The notes under the pieces are model-generated. The model worked only from the letters and a program-made list of their open reading frames with translations. It was not told the origin of the DNA and did not search any database. From positions 124,001-188,000 of the forward strand of contig NC_021500.1 in the NCBI RefSeq assembly GCF_000410515.1: 64,000 nt of DNA, read 5' to 3'. Origin of the DNA: Enterobacter sp. R4-368. Lineage in GTDB: Bacteria > Pseudomonadota > Gammaproteobacteria > Enterobacterales > Enterobacteriaceae. The position numbers and the translations under genes are program-made. Of the stretch, positions 17,208-27,883 are shown one piece after another (the stretch's first letter is position 1; each line of letters starts with the position of its first letter).

Positions 17208-20200
17208 TCACGCTTTGGGTTCATTTATGGATCGCAAACTCCTGTCAAAAAATGCTGTCACCACAATAAAAAATACCGGCACAAAGAAAATCGCGAATAC
17301 GGTGCCGCTGATCATGCCCCCGAAAACCCCAATACCGATGGCATTCTGCGTGCTGGCGCTGGCACCACTGGCGAGTATCAGGGGAACAACGCCCAGCGTG
17401 AAGGCTAACGAGGTCATCAAAATCGGGCGCAGCCGTTGTCGGGACGCCACAAATGTTGCCTCCAGGGTGCTCATGCCCTGGTGGCGTAGCTGCCGGGCAA
17501 ATTCGACAATCAAAATGGCGTTTTTGGCTGAAAGACCAATCAGGGTAATTAGGCCCACTTTGAAAAAGACATCGTTGGTCATACTGGCGGCGCTAACAGC
17601 AATAAGCGCGCCGATAAGCCCCAACGGCACGGCCAGCATCACGGAAACGGGAATTGACCAGCTTTCATACAGTGCCGCCAGCACCAGAAATACCACCAGC
17701 ACAGACAGGAGGATTAACCCTGGCAACTGGGACGCCGAGGCTTTCTCCTGCAACGAACTGCCCGCCCACTCGCCGGTAAACCCTGGCGGTAATGCCTTTG
17801 CCAGTTGCTCCATAGTTTTCATCGCTTCACCACTGGCGTGACCCGAAGCGGCGCTGCCGGTAATGCGAATGGCCGGGTATCCTTGATAACGATTGAGTTG
17901 CTGCGGGGCCTGGTGCCAGGACGAGGTGACAAAAGCTGAAAGTGGCACCATTTCCCCGAGCCTGTTTTTTACGGATATTTTTAACAGCGTTTCAGGCTGC
18001 ATTCGGTAGGCCGCATCGGCCTGCACAATGACCTGCTGGACACGGCCAGCATTGGTGTAGTCATTAACGTAGTTTGAACCCGAGGTGACAGAAATAGCCT
18101 GATTGATCTCCTCAAACGATACGCCTAACGCTTGCGCTTTTTCCCGGTCGATGTTCAGGGAAATAGAGGCCCCCTCGGGTAATCCATCGATATAGACATC
18201 CGCAAGATTTGCACTCTTGTTTGCCTGTAAAACCAGCCTGTCTGCGGCCTGTTTCAGCGCCTCGTAGCCTTTGCCCGCTCTGTCTTCAACATAAAAGGTG
18301 AAGCCGGAAGAGGTGCCCATATCAGCGATAGCGGGCGGCAGCAGACTCATGGTGACCGCGTCGGGCACGGATTGCATTTTTGCCTGAATGAGATCGGCTT
18401 CATCCTGGGCTGCGATGCCCTTGCGCGATGACCACGCTTTTAAGGTCGTAAAAGCCAGCGCGGAGTTTTGTCCCGAGCCTGAAAAACCGAAACCGAGGAT
18501 CATAATATTGCTATCAACGGCTTGCCGTGCCGCTACCTCATCTTCATAGCGTTTCACCACCGCGAGCGTGCGCTGCATCGTGGCCTCGGAGGGAAGCTGA
18601 ATGGAGGACATAAAATAGCCCTGATCCTCTTCGGGCAAAAAAGAGGATGGCAGCGTGATTAACCCCATCACCAGGGCCGCGCACAGCGCGGCATAGAGCA
18701 GCATCATTCGCCCGGCGCGCTTTACTACATACCCCAGTCCCGCGGTATAACGTGAAGAGAGCATCTGAAAATAACGGTTAAACCCGGCGGCGAATTTTCC
18801 CGCTGACGACGCGTTTTCCCGTTGCGGCTTCAGCAGGGTGGCACAGAGCGCAGGCGTCAGCGTTAAAGCTAAAAAAGCGGAGAACAGGATCGATACCGCC
18901 ATCGAAACCGTGAACTGGCGGTAAATCACCCCGACCGAACCGCTGGCAAAGGCCATCGGGATAAATACGGCGGTGAGCACCAGCGTAATGCCAATAATCG
19001 CCGGTGTGATTTCCCGCATCGCTTCGCGGGTCGCCTCGCGCGCCGGGAGGCCTTTTTCTGCCATCAGTCGCTCAACGTTCTCGACGACAACAATCGCGTC
19101 ATCGACGATGATACCAATGGCTAACACCATGCCAAACATGGTCAGAATATTGATGGAATAGCCGCTTAGCAGCATCACGGTGAATGTCCCGAGCAGCGCC
19201 ACCGGAACAACAATGGCCGGGATGAGCGTGCAACGGATATTGTGCAAAAAGATCAGCATCACCAGAAAAACCAGCACCATCGCTTCGGCTAACGTTTGTA
19301 CCACTTTGATGATCGACGCTTTGACAAAAGGGGCGGTGTCGAACGGAACGGTAAACGCCATGCCCTGCGGCAGCGCGGTGCTCAGTTCGGCCAGCCGCTG
19401 ATGAATCCCTGCGGCAGTGCTGATGGCATTCGCGCCTGGCGAAAGCTGAATCGCTGCTGCCGTTGCCGGAACGCCATTTTCCCGGATGCCATAGGTATAA
19501 CTCTGTAACCCAGACTCCACGCGTGCGATATCGCCAAGCGTCAGACGCGCGCCGTCCGTGGTCGCTTTGAGGGTGATATTTTTAAATTCCGCAACAGAGG
19601 TGAGTTGCCCCTTCACGGTTAACGGATAAGTGACGTCCTGGCCCGGCAGCGCCGGTTCGTCTCCCGATCTGCCGGGTGAAACCAGCACATTCTGTTGGCT
19701 CACCGCGCTGATGACGTCACTGGCTGAAAGCTGGTAATGGTGCATTTTTACCGGGTCAAGCCAGATGCGCATGGCTTTTTCACCGCCGAACAACTGAACC
19801 TTGCCCACGCCCGGCACGCGACGAAGTGCATCGCTGATGTTTCTGGCGAAATAATCACTCAGATCCGCCTCCTGATAGGCACCCGTTTCGGATTTCAGTC
19901 CGACCATCAGCAGAAAACCAGACTCGGCCGCTTCAACGCTGACACCGTTTTGTCTCACCGCCTGCGGTAGGCGCGGCTCCACGGTTTTTACCTTATTTTG
20001 CACATCCATCTGCGCGAGTTTGCTGTCCGTTCCGGGTTTAAACGTCACTGTGATAGACGCCATGCCGCTGGTATCGCTGGTGGACTCGAAATAGAGCAAA
20101 TTGTCGACACCGGTGATCTCTCGCTCGATAAGTGAAACCACCGAGCTATTCATCATGTCAGGCGATGCGCCAGGAAAACTGACCGAAATAATAATACTCG

Positions 20201-20321
20201 GCGGTGCGACCGACGGATATTGTGCGACCGGAAGATGCGGGATGGATAAACACCCACTCAATATAATGAACAGTGCAACAACCCAGGCAAAAACAGGCCG
20301 GTCAATAAAAAACTGTGGCAT
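17208..20321 (-). CDS. kexD: RND (HAE1/AcrB-type) efflux pump, KexD-like
   Basis: 1037 residues from the ATG at 20321 (M-P-Q-F-F-I-D-R-P-V-F-A-W-V), matching AcrB-type starts; a TTG start at 20339 is less likely. Twelve TM segments and two large periplasmic loops are present. Proton-relay residues are kept: the D-D pair in I-I-V-D-D-A-I in TM4 and the lysine in L-S-A-K-N-A-I in TM10. No membrane-fusion protein or outer-membrane channel gene is next to it, so it would have to borrow AcrA/TolC-like partners. With the 6-TM protein, the small membrane protein, the response regulator/kinase pair and the ATP-grasp gene around it, the locus matches Klebsiella crrCAB-kexD, where KexD is induced by CrrAB. 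Symbol given from context and family; paralog identity not verified. Confidence 0.8.
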   Translation of the reverse strand: MPQFFIDRPVFAWVVALFIILSGCLSIPHLPVAQYPSVAPPSIIISVSFPGASPDMMNSSVVSLIEREITGVDNLLYFESTSDTSGMASITVTFKPGTDSKLAQMDVQNKVKTVEPRLPQAVRQNGVSVEAAESGFLLMVGLKSETGAYQEADLSDYFARNISDALRRVPGVGKVQLFGGEKAMRIWLDPVKMHHYQLSASDVISAVSQQNVLVSPGRSGDEPALPGQDVTYPLTVKGQLTSVAEFKNITLKATTDGARLTLGDIARVESGLQSYTYGIRENGVPATAAAIQLSPGANAISTAAGIHQRLAELSTALPQGMAFTVPFDTAPFVKASIIKVVQTLAEAMVLVFLVMLIFLHNIRCTLIPAIVVPVALLGTFTVMLLSGYSINILTMFGMVLAIGIIVDDAIVVVENVERLMAEKGLPAREATREAMREITPAIIGITLVLTAVFIPMAFASGSVGVIYRQFTVSMAVSILFSAFLALTLTPALCATLLKPQRENASSAGKFAAGFNRYFQMLSSRYTAGLGYVVKRAGRMMLLYAALCAALVMGLITLPSSFLPEEDQGYFMSSIQLPSEATMQRTLAVVKRYEDEVAARQAVDSNIMILGFGFSGSGQNSALAFTTLKAWSSRKGIAAQDEADLIQAKMQSVPDAVTMSLLPPAIADMGTSSGFTFYVEDRAGKGYEALKQAADRLVLQANKSANLADVYIDGLPEGASISLNIDREKAQALGVSFEEINQAISVTSGSNYVNDYTNAGRVQQVIVQADAAYRMQPETLLKISVKNRLGEMVPLSAFVTSSWHQAPQQLNRYQGYPAIRITGSAASGHASGEAMKTMEQLAKALPPGFTGEWAGSSLQEKASASQLPGLILLSVLVVFLVLAALYESWSIPVSVMLAVPLGLIGALIAVSAASMTNDVFFKVGLITLIGLSAKNAILIVEFARQLRHQGMSTLEATFVASRQRLRPILMTSLAFTLGVVPLILASGASASTQNAIGIGVFGGMISGTVFAIFFVPVFFIVVTAFFDRSLRSINEPKA

Positions 20322-20359
20322 GAAATCAATTCCGAACAATTAAGGCGAGGTGAGTAAAC

Positions 20360-21283
20360 TCAAGGTTTCTGCTGCGGTGATAATGTCCCGGTATCGACAT
20401 CATCCGTCTTGACGCGTTGACCAATGTCTTTAAGTTGTGAAAACTTCTCCAGCAGTTGCGGAGCATCATCAAGGCTGGTGGCAAACATCCACATATACGT
20501 CATTACCGAATAAATATGCCCGGCGTTCACCCCCTGGGTTGAGGTCATTAATATAATGGTCAGGGTAAAGAGCAGGGCGATCAGCACGCCGATCGCCAGG
20601 TATCCCAGCGCTTCACGATCGGAAAGTCTGATTCGCAAGCGGGCAAGGGAGGAATAATGGCGGTTAAGCGAGAGCGTGGTGGCTTTATGCACATAGTCCA
20701 CCTCCTTCTCCAGTCGGTTATTCAGCCGGTTAAACAGCAACTCATTTTTACGGGTATAGCCTTTAAGAAAGCACGACAGAATAATGACAATAACCACACA
20801 CATCACCCCGGCGTGAAACTCAATGATGAGCAGCATAATGGCCGCGCCAAAAAGGGAAATAATCGAGGTCATCAGCATCGGCAGATGCATCTCAAAGAAA
20901 TCAACAAATTCACGGGCTAACACCACCCGTGCGGCGATGGTTGAGTGATTAAGCTGATATTTACGCTGCGCAATAATAACCGATACGGCAAGACCGGCAT
21001 AAATGCGTGCAAATGTGCGCGTATCGATGCTGCGACGGGTTGCACCGAGGATCCAGATAAAGAGGATCATCAGCCCATACAGCGCGGCTGTAAGGGCATT
21101 CCCCGCCAGAATCGCGTTGATAGCGATGCCCGCCAGCACGGGATATAACAAATAGGTCACGTTTTCCGCAATCACCAGCAAAAAAGTCACCGAGAGCTTT
21201 TTCCCGTTTTTTACGGCCAGATGTTTTAATGTCCTTTTCACATTTTCAGTGGAGGACGGTGGGTGTTTATTTATCGACGTCAT
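20360..21283 (-). CDS. ABC transporter six-TM domain protein without nucleotide-binding domain
   Basis: 307 residues with about six hydrophobic segments arranged like the TM domain of an ABC exporter (first pair around 35-100, then 140-190 and 235-285). No Walker A, signature or Walker B motif follows: the chain ends soon after the last TM with a polar tail. Proteins of this type are annotated as ABC six-transmembrane-domain proteins, function unknown. It lies 38 bp upstream of kexD on the same strand, so both are probably cotranscribed. It may work with an NBD encoded elsewhere or have lost transport activity. Confidence 0.7.
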   Translation of the reverse strand: MTSINKHPPSSTENVKRTLKHLAVKNGKKLSVTFLLVIAENVTYLLYPVLAGIAINAILAGNALTAALYGLMILFIWILGATRRSIDTRTFARIYAGLAVSVIIAQRKYQLNHSTIAARVVLAREFVDFFEMHLPMLMTSIISLFGAAIMLLIIEFHAGVMCVVIVIILSCFLKGYTRKNELLFNRLNNRLEKEVDYVHKATTLSLNRHYSSLARLRIRLSDREALGYLAIGVLIALLFTLTIILMTSTQGVNAGHIYSVMTYMWMFATSLDDAPQLLEKFSQLKDIGQRVKTDDVDTGTLSPQQKP

Positions 21284-21554
21284 TATAAAAAAGTATCTAC
21301 CCGGTATGGATGAACAATCCTGGCTTACCTTTATGCTTAATCACCCCTGCGCTTTCATTGCGAGCCGATTAACATATGCGCCAGAATTACAGTGCATTGA
21401 TGCAATGTATCGTTTTGATGTTTACGCAGAATGGCTGCTTTATGGAGGCTATATGGAGGCAGCTAGTTTATCTGCGATATAAAGATGCCAGAATTTTCTG
21501 GCTACTTGTCACCACGCTTATCGCCAAAAATCGTTGCTTCGCATTCAACAAGAT

Positions 21555-21941
21555 TCAGAGGATCCGCAATAAAAGGTACATCGGCGTAACGCCGAGGAAA
21601 ATAATCAAAAAACACTCATAATAAAAACTAAAATCATAAATATCAGGAAACCTCAGTAACAGAATATTAAAGATGAGAATAAGGTGAAGAAATATGATGA
21701 CCAAAACGAAGGTGACAAGCGCCAGCTCTTTTAGTACGCCCGCTTTTTCCTGTAGCAAAAACAATAAAAGTGAAACGCTTAACGCCGAATAGATAAACGG
21801 TGATGAAAGCAGCGTCGCACCTACTTTTTCCTCAACGTTGTGCATCAAAATAAGCCATATATAGAACATTCCCCATAACCATAGCGAAAATATCATCAAT
21901 GAACTGATTTTTTCAGTGGTGAGCTTCCGTAAGTACTTCAT
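21555..21941 (-). CDS. crrC: Small four-TM membrane protein, CrrC-like
   Basis: 128 residues with four hydrophobic segments at roughly 13-35, 48-64, 70-95 and 104-127, charged N-terminus M-K-Y-L-R-K. I do not see a known fold, but position and size match Klebsiella CrrC, the small membrane protein encoded next to crrAB, whose overproduction activates PmrAB signalling and gives polymyxin resistance. It is transcribed away from crrAB. The assignment rests mainly on context. Confidence 0.55.
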   Translation of the reverse strand: MKYLRKLTTEKISSLMIFSLWLWGMFYIWLILMHNVEEKVGATLLSSPFIYSALSVSLLLFLLQEKAGVLKELALVTFVLVIIFLHLILIFNILLLRFPDIYDFSFYYECFLIIFLGVTPMYLLLRIL

Positions 21942-22376
21942 TGATATTTCTACTCCGAAAGATAGCGTTACCGGTAATGAAATAAGATGTTTTTACCGTG
22001 TTTATTTATGTCGTCGTTTTCCAGTAACACGTTATTTTCTATGTCTTACTTTCTATTGTTATCCAGGACTGTGGAAAATTGATTACCCGAATGTGGAGCG
22101 AGTGTGTACGTCTGCCTGGTAAATATTCACTTGCGGATGTTGCCGTCAGACATTGAGAAAAAAATGAGACGTCAGCGGGTTTACCTGTATGCAACTTTCG
22201 TCGCACAAGCGGGTCTCATGTTCGCTGATGACCTGCGCGTTATTGCCTGGCTTCAGAAACAGCTTAGAAAAACGGCATTTGCATCGGTGCATTAACCTCA
22301 GCGAAAACATCGGTGTATGCTTTCGCGCAAGCCAGGTCACAGAATGCCTGCAATATCAGTGGTGGGTGGAGAAATC
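21942..22376. other. Divergent control region of the crr-like locus
   Basis: 435 bases between the divergent small membrane protein and response-regulator genes, without a convincing gene. It should contain promoters for both directions and response-regulator sites, but I could not pick out a clear direct repeat. Confidence 0.5.
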
Positions 22377-23081
22377 ATGAACGACAACTATCTTATTCTT
22401 GTTGCTGAAGATGATGATGAAATAGCGGATATTCTGACCAGTTATATTCAGCGTTCGGGGATGCGCACCCTGCGCGCGGCGGACGGCGAGCAGGCAATAG
22501 ATACCTGTCGGCTGAAAAAGCCCGATTTGGTATTACTGGATATTCAGTTGCCAGTGTTCGATGGCTGGACTGTCCTTTCCACACTGCGAAAAGAGAGCAA
22601 TATTCCGGTCATCATGGTTACGGCACTGGATCAGGATATCGACAAACTGATGGGGCTGCGGCTTGGCGCGGATGATTATGTCGTTAAACCTTTCAATCCC
22701 ACTGAGGTGGTCGCACGTATCGAAGCCGTGCTGCGCAGGGCAAAGGCCAGCCACGAACAACTCCACAACAAGCCTATCCGCACCCCCTTTTTAACGGTGT
22801 ATCCGCAAGATTTTTATGTGGAGATCAATGGTTGCGGCGAGGTTATCTCTCCCTTACTGACAACGACCGAATTCAAACTGCTGGCCTATCTGGCGCGTAA
22901 CCCGCGAAAAGTCTGCTCGCGCGAAGAGTTGCTCAATGCCTGCCTGCCGGAAGGCGATACCCTGGATCGCACGGTGGACAGCCATATGAGCAAACTGCGC
23001 AAAAAGCTGGAAAACTGCGGGTTAAAAGGGGTTCCGGAAAGTATTCGCGGCATGGGTTACCGGTTAGGTGAAAACAAATGA
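22377..23081 (+). CDS. crrA: OmpR-family response regulator, CrrA/AdeR-like
   Basis: 234 residues from the ATG at 22377, with GGAG 5-6 bases upstream; a start at 22317 adds 20 residues not expected for the family. Receiver domain: acidic residues E11-D12-D13, phospho-acceptor D55, conserved T and K in V-V-K-P-F-N-P. The C-terminal winged helix is OmpR-type (R-T-V-D-S-H-M-S-K-L-R-K-K-L). The A-L-D-Q-D-I-D-K-L-M block is shared with AdeR of Acinetobacter and fits CrrA. Its stop overlaps the kinase start (ATGA). Probable targets are the adjacent crrC-like and kexD genes. Confidence 0.8.
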   Translation: MNDNYLILVAEDDDEIADILTSYIQRSGMRTLRAADGEQAIDTCRLKKPDLVLLDIQLPVFDGWTVLSTLRKESNIPVIMVTALDQDIDKLMGLRLGADDYVVKPFNPTEVVARIEAVLRRAKASHEQLHNKPIRTPFLTVYPQDFYVEINGCGEVISPLLTTTEFKLLAYLARNPRKVCSREELLNACLPEGDTLDRTVDSHMSKLRKKLENCGLKGVPESIRGMGYRLGENK

Positions 23082-24151
23082 ACAAAGGCCATCCGTTAAG
23101 CCGCCAGGTTCTGGCGTTTATGATTTCGCTGACGCTGACGGTTATTGCTGTCTCGGTTATCGGCTCCTACCTGTTTTATACCTTTATCATTTATTACATT
23201 CCCGGCGGGGCAATGGCCGGGAATGAGGATCAGATGACCTATCTGGACTGGTTATGGATCCTGATTGCTTCCGCGATAAGTTTATCCATCTCGCTTTTTT
23301 TTACGGTAAAACTGTCGGCAAGAATATTGACCCCGTTAAGCTCCGTTGCGACCAGCCTGCGCAGAATAGCCCAGGGCGATCTGGGCGCACGAGCGTTTTG
23401 CGCCAGTTCCCATCTGGGTGAGCTTAATCATCTGGTTAATGACTTCAATGAGATGGCGGAAAAACTACAAACAATGGATGCGCAGCGCAGATCCTGGAAT
23501 GCCGCCATCGCCCATGAACTGCGCACGCCGGTTACCATTCTGCGGGGCCGTTTACAGGGGCTGGTGGATGGCGTATTCGAGCCAAATCCAACCTTGTTTA
23601 ACAATCTGCTAAAGCAAACCGAGGGTTTATCCAGCCTGATAGAAGATCTGCGGGTGGTGAGTTCATCCGGCGGGGCCGAATTTACGTTAACGCTCGCGGA
23701 AGTGGATTTGCAGGAGATCATTCAGAGCGCGGTGGATTCCTTTGCGCTGGAATTTAAACGCAGCCATTTTACCGTCGCGACCGAATTACATCCCCAGCAA
23801 TGCCAGTGCGATCCGCTGCGAATCATTCAGTGTCTGACTGTCCTTTTCGATAACGCGATAAAATATGCCACCTCTAAAAGCATGGTGATCCGCCACGGTG
23901 CGAATGAACACGAGAACTTTATTCTCATCGAGGATGGGGGGCCGGGGATCCCGGAGGCGTTTCATAAATTTATGTTTCACCCCTTTCAGCGCGGCGCCAG
24001 TGCAAGGGATACCAATCCGGGAGGCTGTGGGCTGGGGTTGTCAGTGCTGAAAGCCATCATGCTTGCCCATCAGGGCGACGTTACCTACACGTTAACCGAT
24101 CAGGGCCATTCCATTTTTCGCCTCTCATGGCCCCTACGGAAACAACCGTGA
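23078..24151 (+). CDS. crrB: Sensor histidine kinase, CrrB/AdeS-like
   Basis: 357 residues. TM1 is about 11-38 and TM2 about 58-78, leaving only a short periplasmic loop of some 20 residues, so the signal is probably sensed in the membrane. HAMP follows, then the phospho-acceptor H146 in A-H-E-L-R-T-P, an N box (F-D-N-A-I-K-Y-A) and G boxes (D-G-G-P-G-I-P, G-C-G-L-G-L-S). It is translationally coupled to the response regulator by a 4-bp overlap. In Klebsiella, missense changes in CrrB give colistin resistance; no judgement can be made here on activity of this allele. It ends immediately against the convergent ATP-grasp gene. Confidence 0.8.
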   Translation: MNKGHPLSRQVLAFMISLTLTVIAVSVIGSYLFYTFIIYYIPGGAMAGNEDQMTYLDWLWILIASAISLSISLFFTVKLSARILTPLSSVATSLRRIAQGDLGARAFCASSHLGELNHLVNDFNEMAEKLQTMDAQRRSWNAAIAHELRTPVTILRGRLQGLVDGVFEPNPTLFNNLLKQTEGLSSLIEDLRVVSSSGGAEFTLTLAEVDLQEIIQSAVDSFALEFKRSHFTVATELHPQQCQCDPLRIIQCLTVLFDNAIKYATSKSMVIRHGANEHENFILIEDGGPGIPEAFHKFMFHPFQRGASARDTNPGGCGLGLSVLKAIMLAHQGDVTYTLTDQGHSIFRLSWPLRKQP

Positions 24152-25084
24152 TTACGCTTTCAGTGTCTGCAACTGCGGGTTGGTTTGTCTCGCGGCCATA
24201 TTCCACATCTCACCCAGCCGGGTATCCCACTCTGGCGGTGAGATTTGTAACTTGCCGCGCCGGGGGCTGAGGGTGATTTCACTGAAATAAATAACATCAC
24301 GCTGCAGCATAAGATCAATTCGGCAATAATCGATCCCGGTTGACAGCTCCTGCGCAGCGGTTATTGCCTTATGCAATAATTCCGGTTCAGGTATCGCCCC
24401 GGGGGTATTGGGATATTCCAACTGAAAGGGCTGCAACTGCCAGCAGCGATTGTAGACATTAATAAAACCGTGACCGGCGTCATCGGTAAAATCCGCTTCG
24501 ATAAAACCCGCGATGCCGTGAAAACAGTGTATTCTCAGCATTTCTGGCGTGCGGCTTTTGTCTCTTTCGGAAAATAAATCAATGTATTTTTCGCACAATA
24601 TAACCGGTTTGATGTTTTTATACTGCCATTCCCGGGTGGTGTAATACATATTTTTGCGCAGGGCAAAATCCAGCTTCTGCAGCGCGCGTGCAATATTGAG
24701 TTTATCCTTATCGGTGCATATTACTGCGCTACCACTGTCGTGATTACACTTCAGCACAAACTTGTCCGGTAACTGGCTGAAATCGATGCTTTGCACGTTG
24801 TCATAGACGCAAAGCAAGGTGGGTAATTGTACTTTCTGCGTACGCGTCGCAACGTAATCGCGCACCGCCAGTTTATCTGCCAGCCGCGTATAGAGTGGGT
24901 TATGGTCATGCATCATGCGGTAGCATATTTTTTCGCTCAGCGTCACCGGATTAACCAGATCGGGGGTTCTGCCCGTGAGTCTTTTTAATCTTTTGCTATG
25001 AAACTGGTGATCCTGAACCATACCGGTTAAAAGTTTTCGACCCAGATACTCGGTGTATTTCATGAAATAATTAAATCTGTTCAT
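24152..25084 (-). CDS. TupA-like ATP-grasp protein
   Basis: 310 residues. The segment F-V-L-K-C-N-H-D-S-G with the following S-A-V-I, and the late E-I-T-L-S-P-R-R-G run are those of TupA-like ATP-grasp enzymes, a family tied to teichuronopeptide and surface-polysaccharide synthesis and often annotated as glycosyltransferase-like. They probably ligate an amino acid or similar group to a glycan. No TM segment or signal peptide is seen. A gene of this type is also reported beside Klebsiella crrAB, which supports the locus identification; a link to envelope modification and polymyxin response is an inference. It is convergent with the kinase with no bases between stop codons. Confidence 0.75.
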   Translation of the reverse strand: MNRFNYFMKYTEYLGRKLLTGMVQDHQFHSKRLKRLTGRTPDLVNPVTLSEKICYRMMHDHNPLYTRLADKLAVRDYVATRTQKVQLPTLLCVYDNVQSIDFSQLPDKFVLKCNHDSGSAVICTDKDKLNIARALQKLDFALRKNMYYTTREWQYKNIKPVILCEKYIDLFSERDKSRTPEMLRIHCFHGIAGFIEADFTDDAGHGFINVYNRCWQLQPFQLEYPNTPGAIPEPELLHKAITAAQELSTGIDYCRIDLMLQRDVIYFSEITLSPRRGKLQISPPEWDTRLGEMWNMAARQTNPQLQTLKA

Positions 25085-25454
25085 TTTTCCTCCTGCGGAC
25101 AGTAAACATTCTGCAGAGGGTTTATTGATTTATATTGCCGCTAATATGGAGTGACGATGGAGTGGCTACAGGTAAAACATCCTTAAACGAGTTGGCTAAG
25201 TTCTGCTTGGCAGAAGGGAACGGGCAATATCTTCCTTTAAGTTAAATCTCAACACAGATACCGGCGTGTGACCGCGAAATATGGGGCGGGAGTAAGGAAA
25301 GAGAAACGCGAATTATCTTTGCAGGAAAGTACAGGGCTTGAAGATAAAAGGGTCTTTCTTACCGGTTTAACAAATTGCGCAGAAAATAGGTTCAGAATTC
25401 ACTTAAGCCAGATATATTACCTGTCGGGCCACCTTTTCTATGAGGGAGTGAGAA
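25085..25454. other. Intergenic region
   Basis: 370 bases upstream of both the TupA-like gene and the 91-residue gene. An open frame on the plus strand (25268-25486) overlaps the next gene and has no ribosome site, so I do not call it. Nothing else recognised. Confidence 0.5.
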
Positions 25455-25730
25455 ATGACGGATTACAGTTTTTATCAAAAAGGTAAGCAAATCGTTGTGC
25501 TGAAAAGTTCGCAAGGGGATGCCGCTTCACAACTGGTGGCGCAGGGCTTCGAAAAACAGTTTGAAGAGATCAGCGCGAGCAGTGAAAAAAATGCGCTTGC
25601 CCGCTTTGCGGATATTCGCCGTGATAACCAAATCGATCGCGAAAACTTCCTCGCCGGCGCAGGACCGATGCCGCTTATCGGTGGATTGACGGCCATTGTC
25701 ACCTCTCTTGTGCGCAAAAAAGAGCAGTGA
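25455..25730 (+). CDS. Hypothetical protein, 91 residues
   Basis: Start at 25455 is supported by GAGGGAG six bases upstream. The protein is mostly polar and helical (about 1-65, rich in E, A, Q and R), with a more hydrophobic C-terminal piece G-P-M-P-L-I-G-G-L-T-A-I-V-T-S-L-V ending in R-K-K-E-Q that could touch or enter the membrane. I do not recognise the family. It stands alone, 111 bp before the ASCH gene on the same strand. Confidence 0.65.
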   Translation: MTDYSFYQKGKQIVVLKSSQGDAASQLVAQGFEKQFEEISASSEKNALARFADIRRDNQIDRENFLAGAGPMPLIGGLTAIVTSLVRKKEQ

Positions 25731-25841
25731 TCAAAACGTAGACGGTTACGTTAATGGATGGGAAATACGGCGGCACAATGCCCGCTCTGAACGCGGGTTG
25801 CCGCGAAGTTACGCCGATAATACGCCGATAAAAGGTCCAGC

Positions 25842-26252
25842 ATGACGAAAATTGATGAACTAAAAAACGCCTATCCCGGCGCACAGGCATGGTCATTTGG
25901 CGATAATGCGGAGATGGCAAACGCGCTTGCACGCTTAGTGGTGAGTGGGAAAAAAACGGCCTCCTGCTGCTCGCTTGCTTCCTACCTCGCTGAAGAGTCG
26001 GCAGCCAAAATCGGCAGTTATCATATTATTCTCGACGGACAACATTCCCCGGTTTGCGTCATCAGAATGCTAGCGCTGCGCCTGGTACGCTTTTGCGATG
26101 TGACGGAAGAGTTTGCCAGAAAAGAGGGCGAGGGCGATTTAAGCCTTGAATACTGGCGCGAAGAGCACAAAGCCTTTTTTACCCGCGCGGGATTTTTCTC
26201 TGAACAGATGGAGCTTGTCGCGGAAGAGTTCGCGGTGGTTGAGGTTCTCTAA
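25842..26252 (+). CDS. ASCH-domain protein
   Basis: 136 residues of the ASCH superfamily (PUA-like beta barrel proposed to bind RNA). Features: W-S-F-G-D near the N-terminus, V-S-G-K-K-T-A-S with the basic pair lining the cleft, and a C-terminal segment E-Y-W-R-E-E-H-K-A-F-F typical of the subfamily. In E. coli the related YqfB hydrolyses N4-acetylcytidine, but this protein is of the longer ASCH group and its activity is not known. A strong hairpin terminator follows. Confidence 0.85.
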   Translation: MTKIDELKNAYPGAQAWSFGDNAEMANALARLVVSGKKTASCCSLASYLAEESAAKIGSYHIILDGQHSPVCVIRMLALRLVRFCDVTEEFARKEGEGDLSLEYWREEHKAFFTRAGFFSEQMELVAEEFAVVEVL

Positions 26253-26293
26253 ACCGTGCATTGACGGTCGATCCGCATTTCCTAATACTCCCG

Positions 26294-26327
26294 AGGTGAA
26301 ACGCGACGGGCGCGTTTCACCTGTTTT
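26294..26327 (+). terminator. Intrinsic terminator after the ASCH gene
   Basis: 12-bp perfect stem (AGGTGAAACGCG and complement), loop ACGGG, then GTTTT. Confidence 0.75.
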
Positions 26328-26542
26328 ACCTTCAAAACTCGCACCGCTGCAACAGGTCGAAAAGCTCGCCATGCAGAAACTCAGCGTGATGTTCACAGAA
26401 CGTCCTCTCGTTCTTAACCCTGTTCAAATTGGTTAAAAGTCGCTGATTTACGCAACATATATCGCAAAACGCACAGAAACCGGTTTTTAAAAATCCGCTC
26501 ACTACGCAAACTTTTGCTGCCAGCCTTCGCGGGTAACATTGA

Positions 26543-27808
<1,266 letters not shown>

Positions 27809-27822
27809 GACGTTGCAGTCTC

Positions 27823-27855
27823 GTCCGCTGGCGCTGAACAGCGCTGCCAGCGGAC
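27823..27855. terminator. Hairpin between convergent genes
   Basis: 10-bp stem GTCCGCTGGC with its complement, between the esterase and the fusion-protein gene. No T-run is evident on either strand, so the terminator call is tentative. Confidence 0.4.
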
Positions 27856-27883
27856 AAAATCAAGACAACATTTAACGCTTTGG

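Noticed and set aside
25268..25486. 72-codon plus-strand frame before the 91-residue gene
   Set aside because: No ribosome site, overlaps a better supported gene, no family resemblance.
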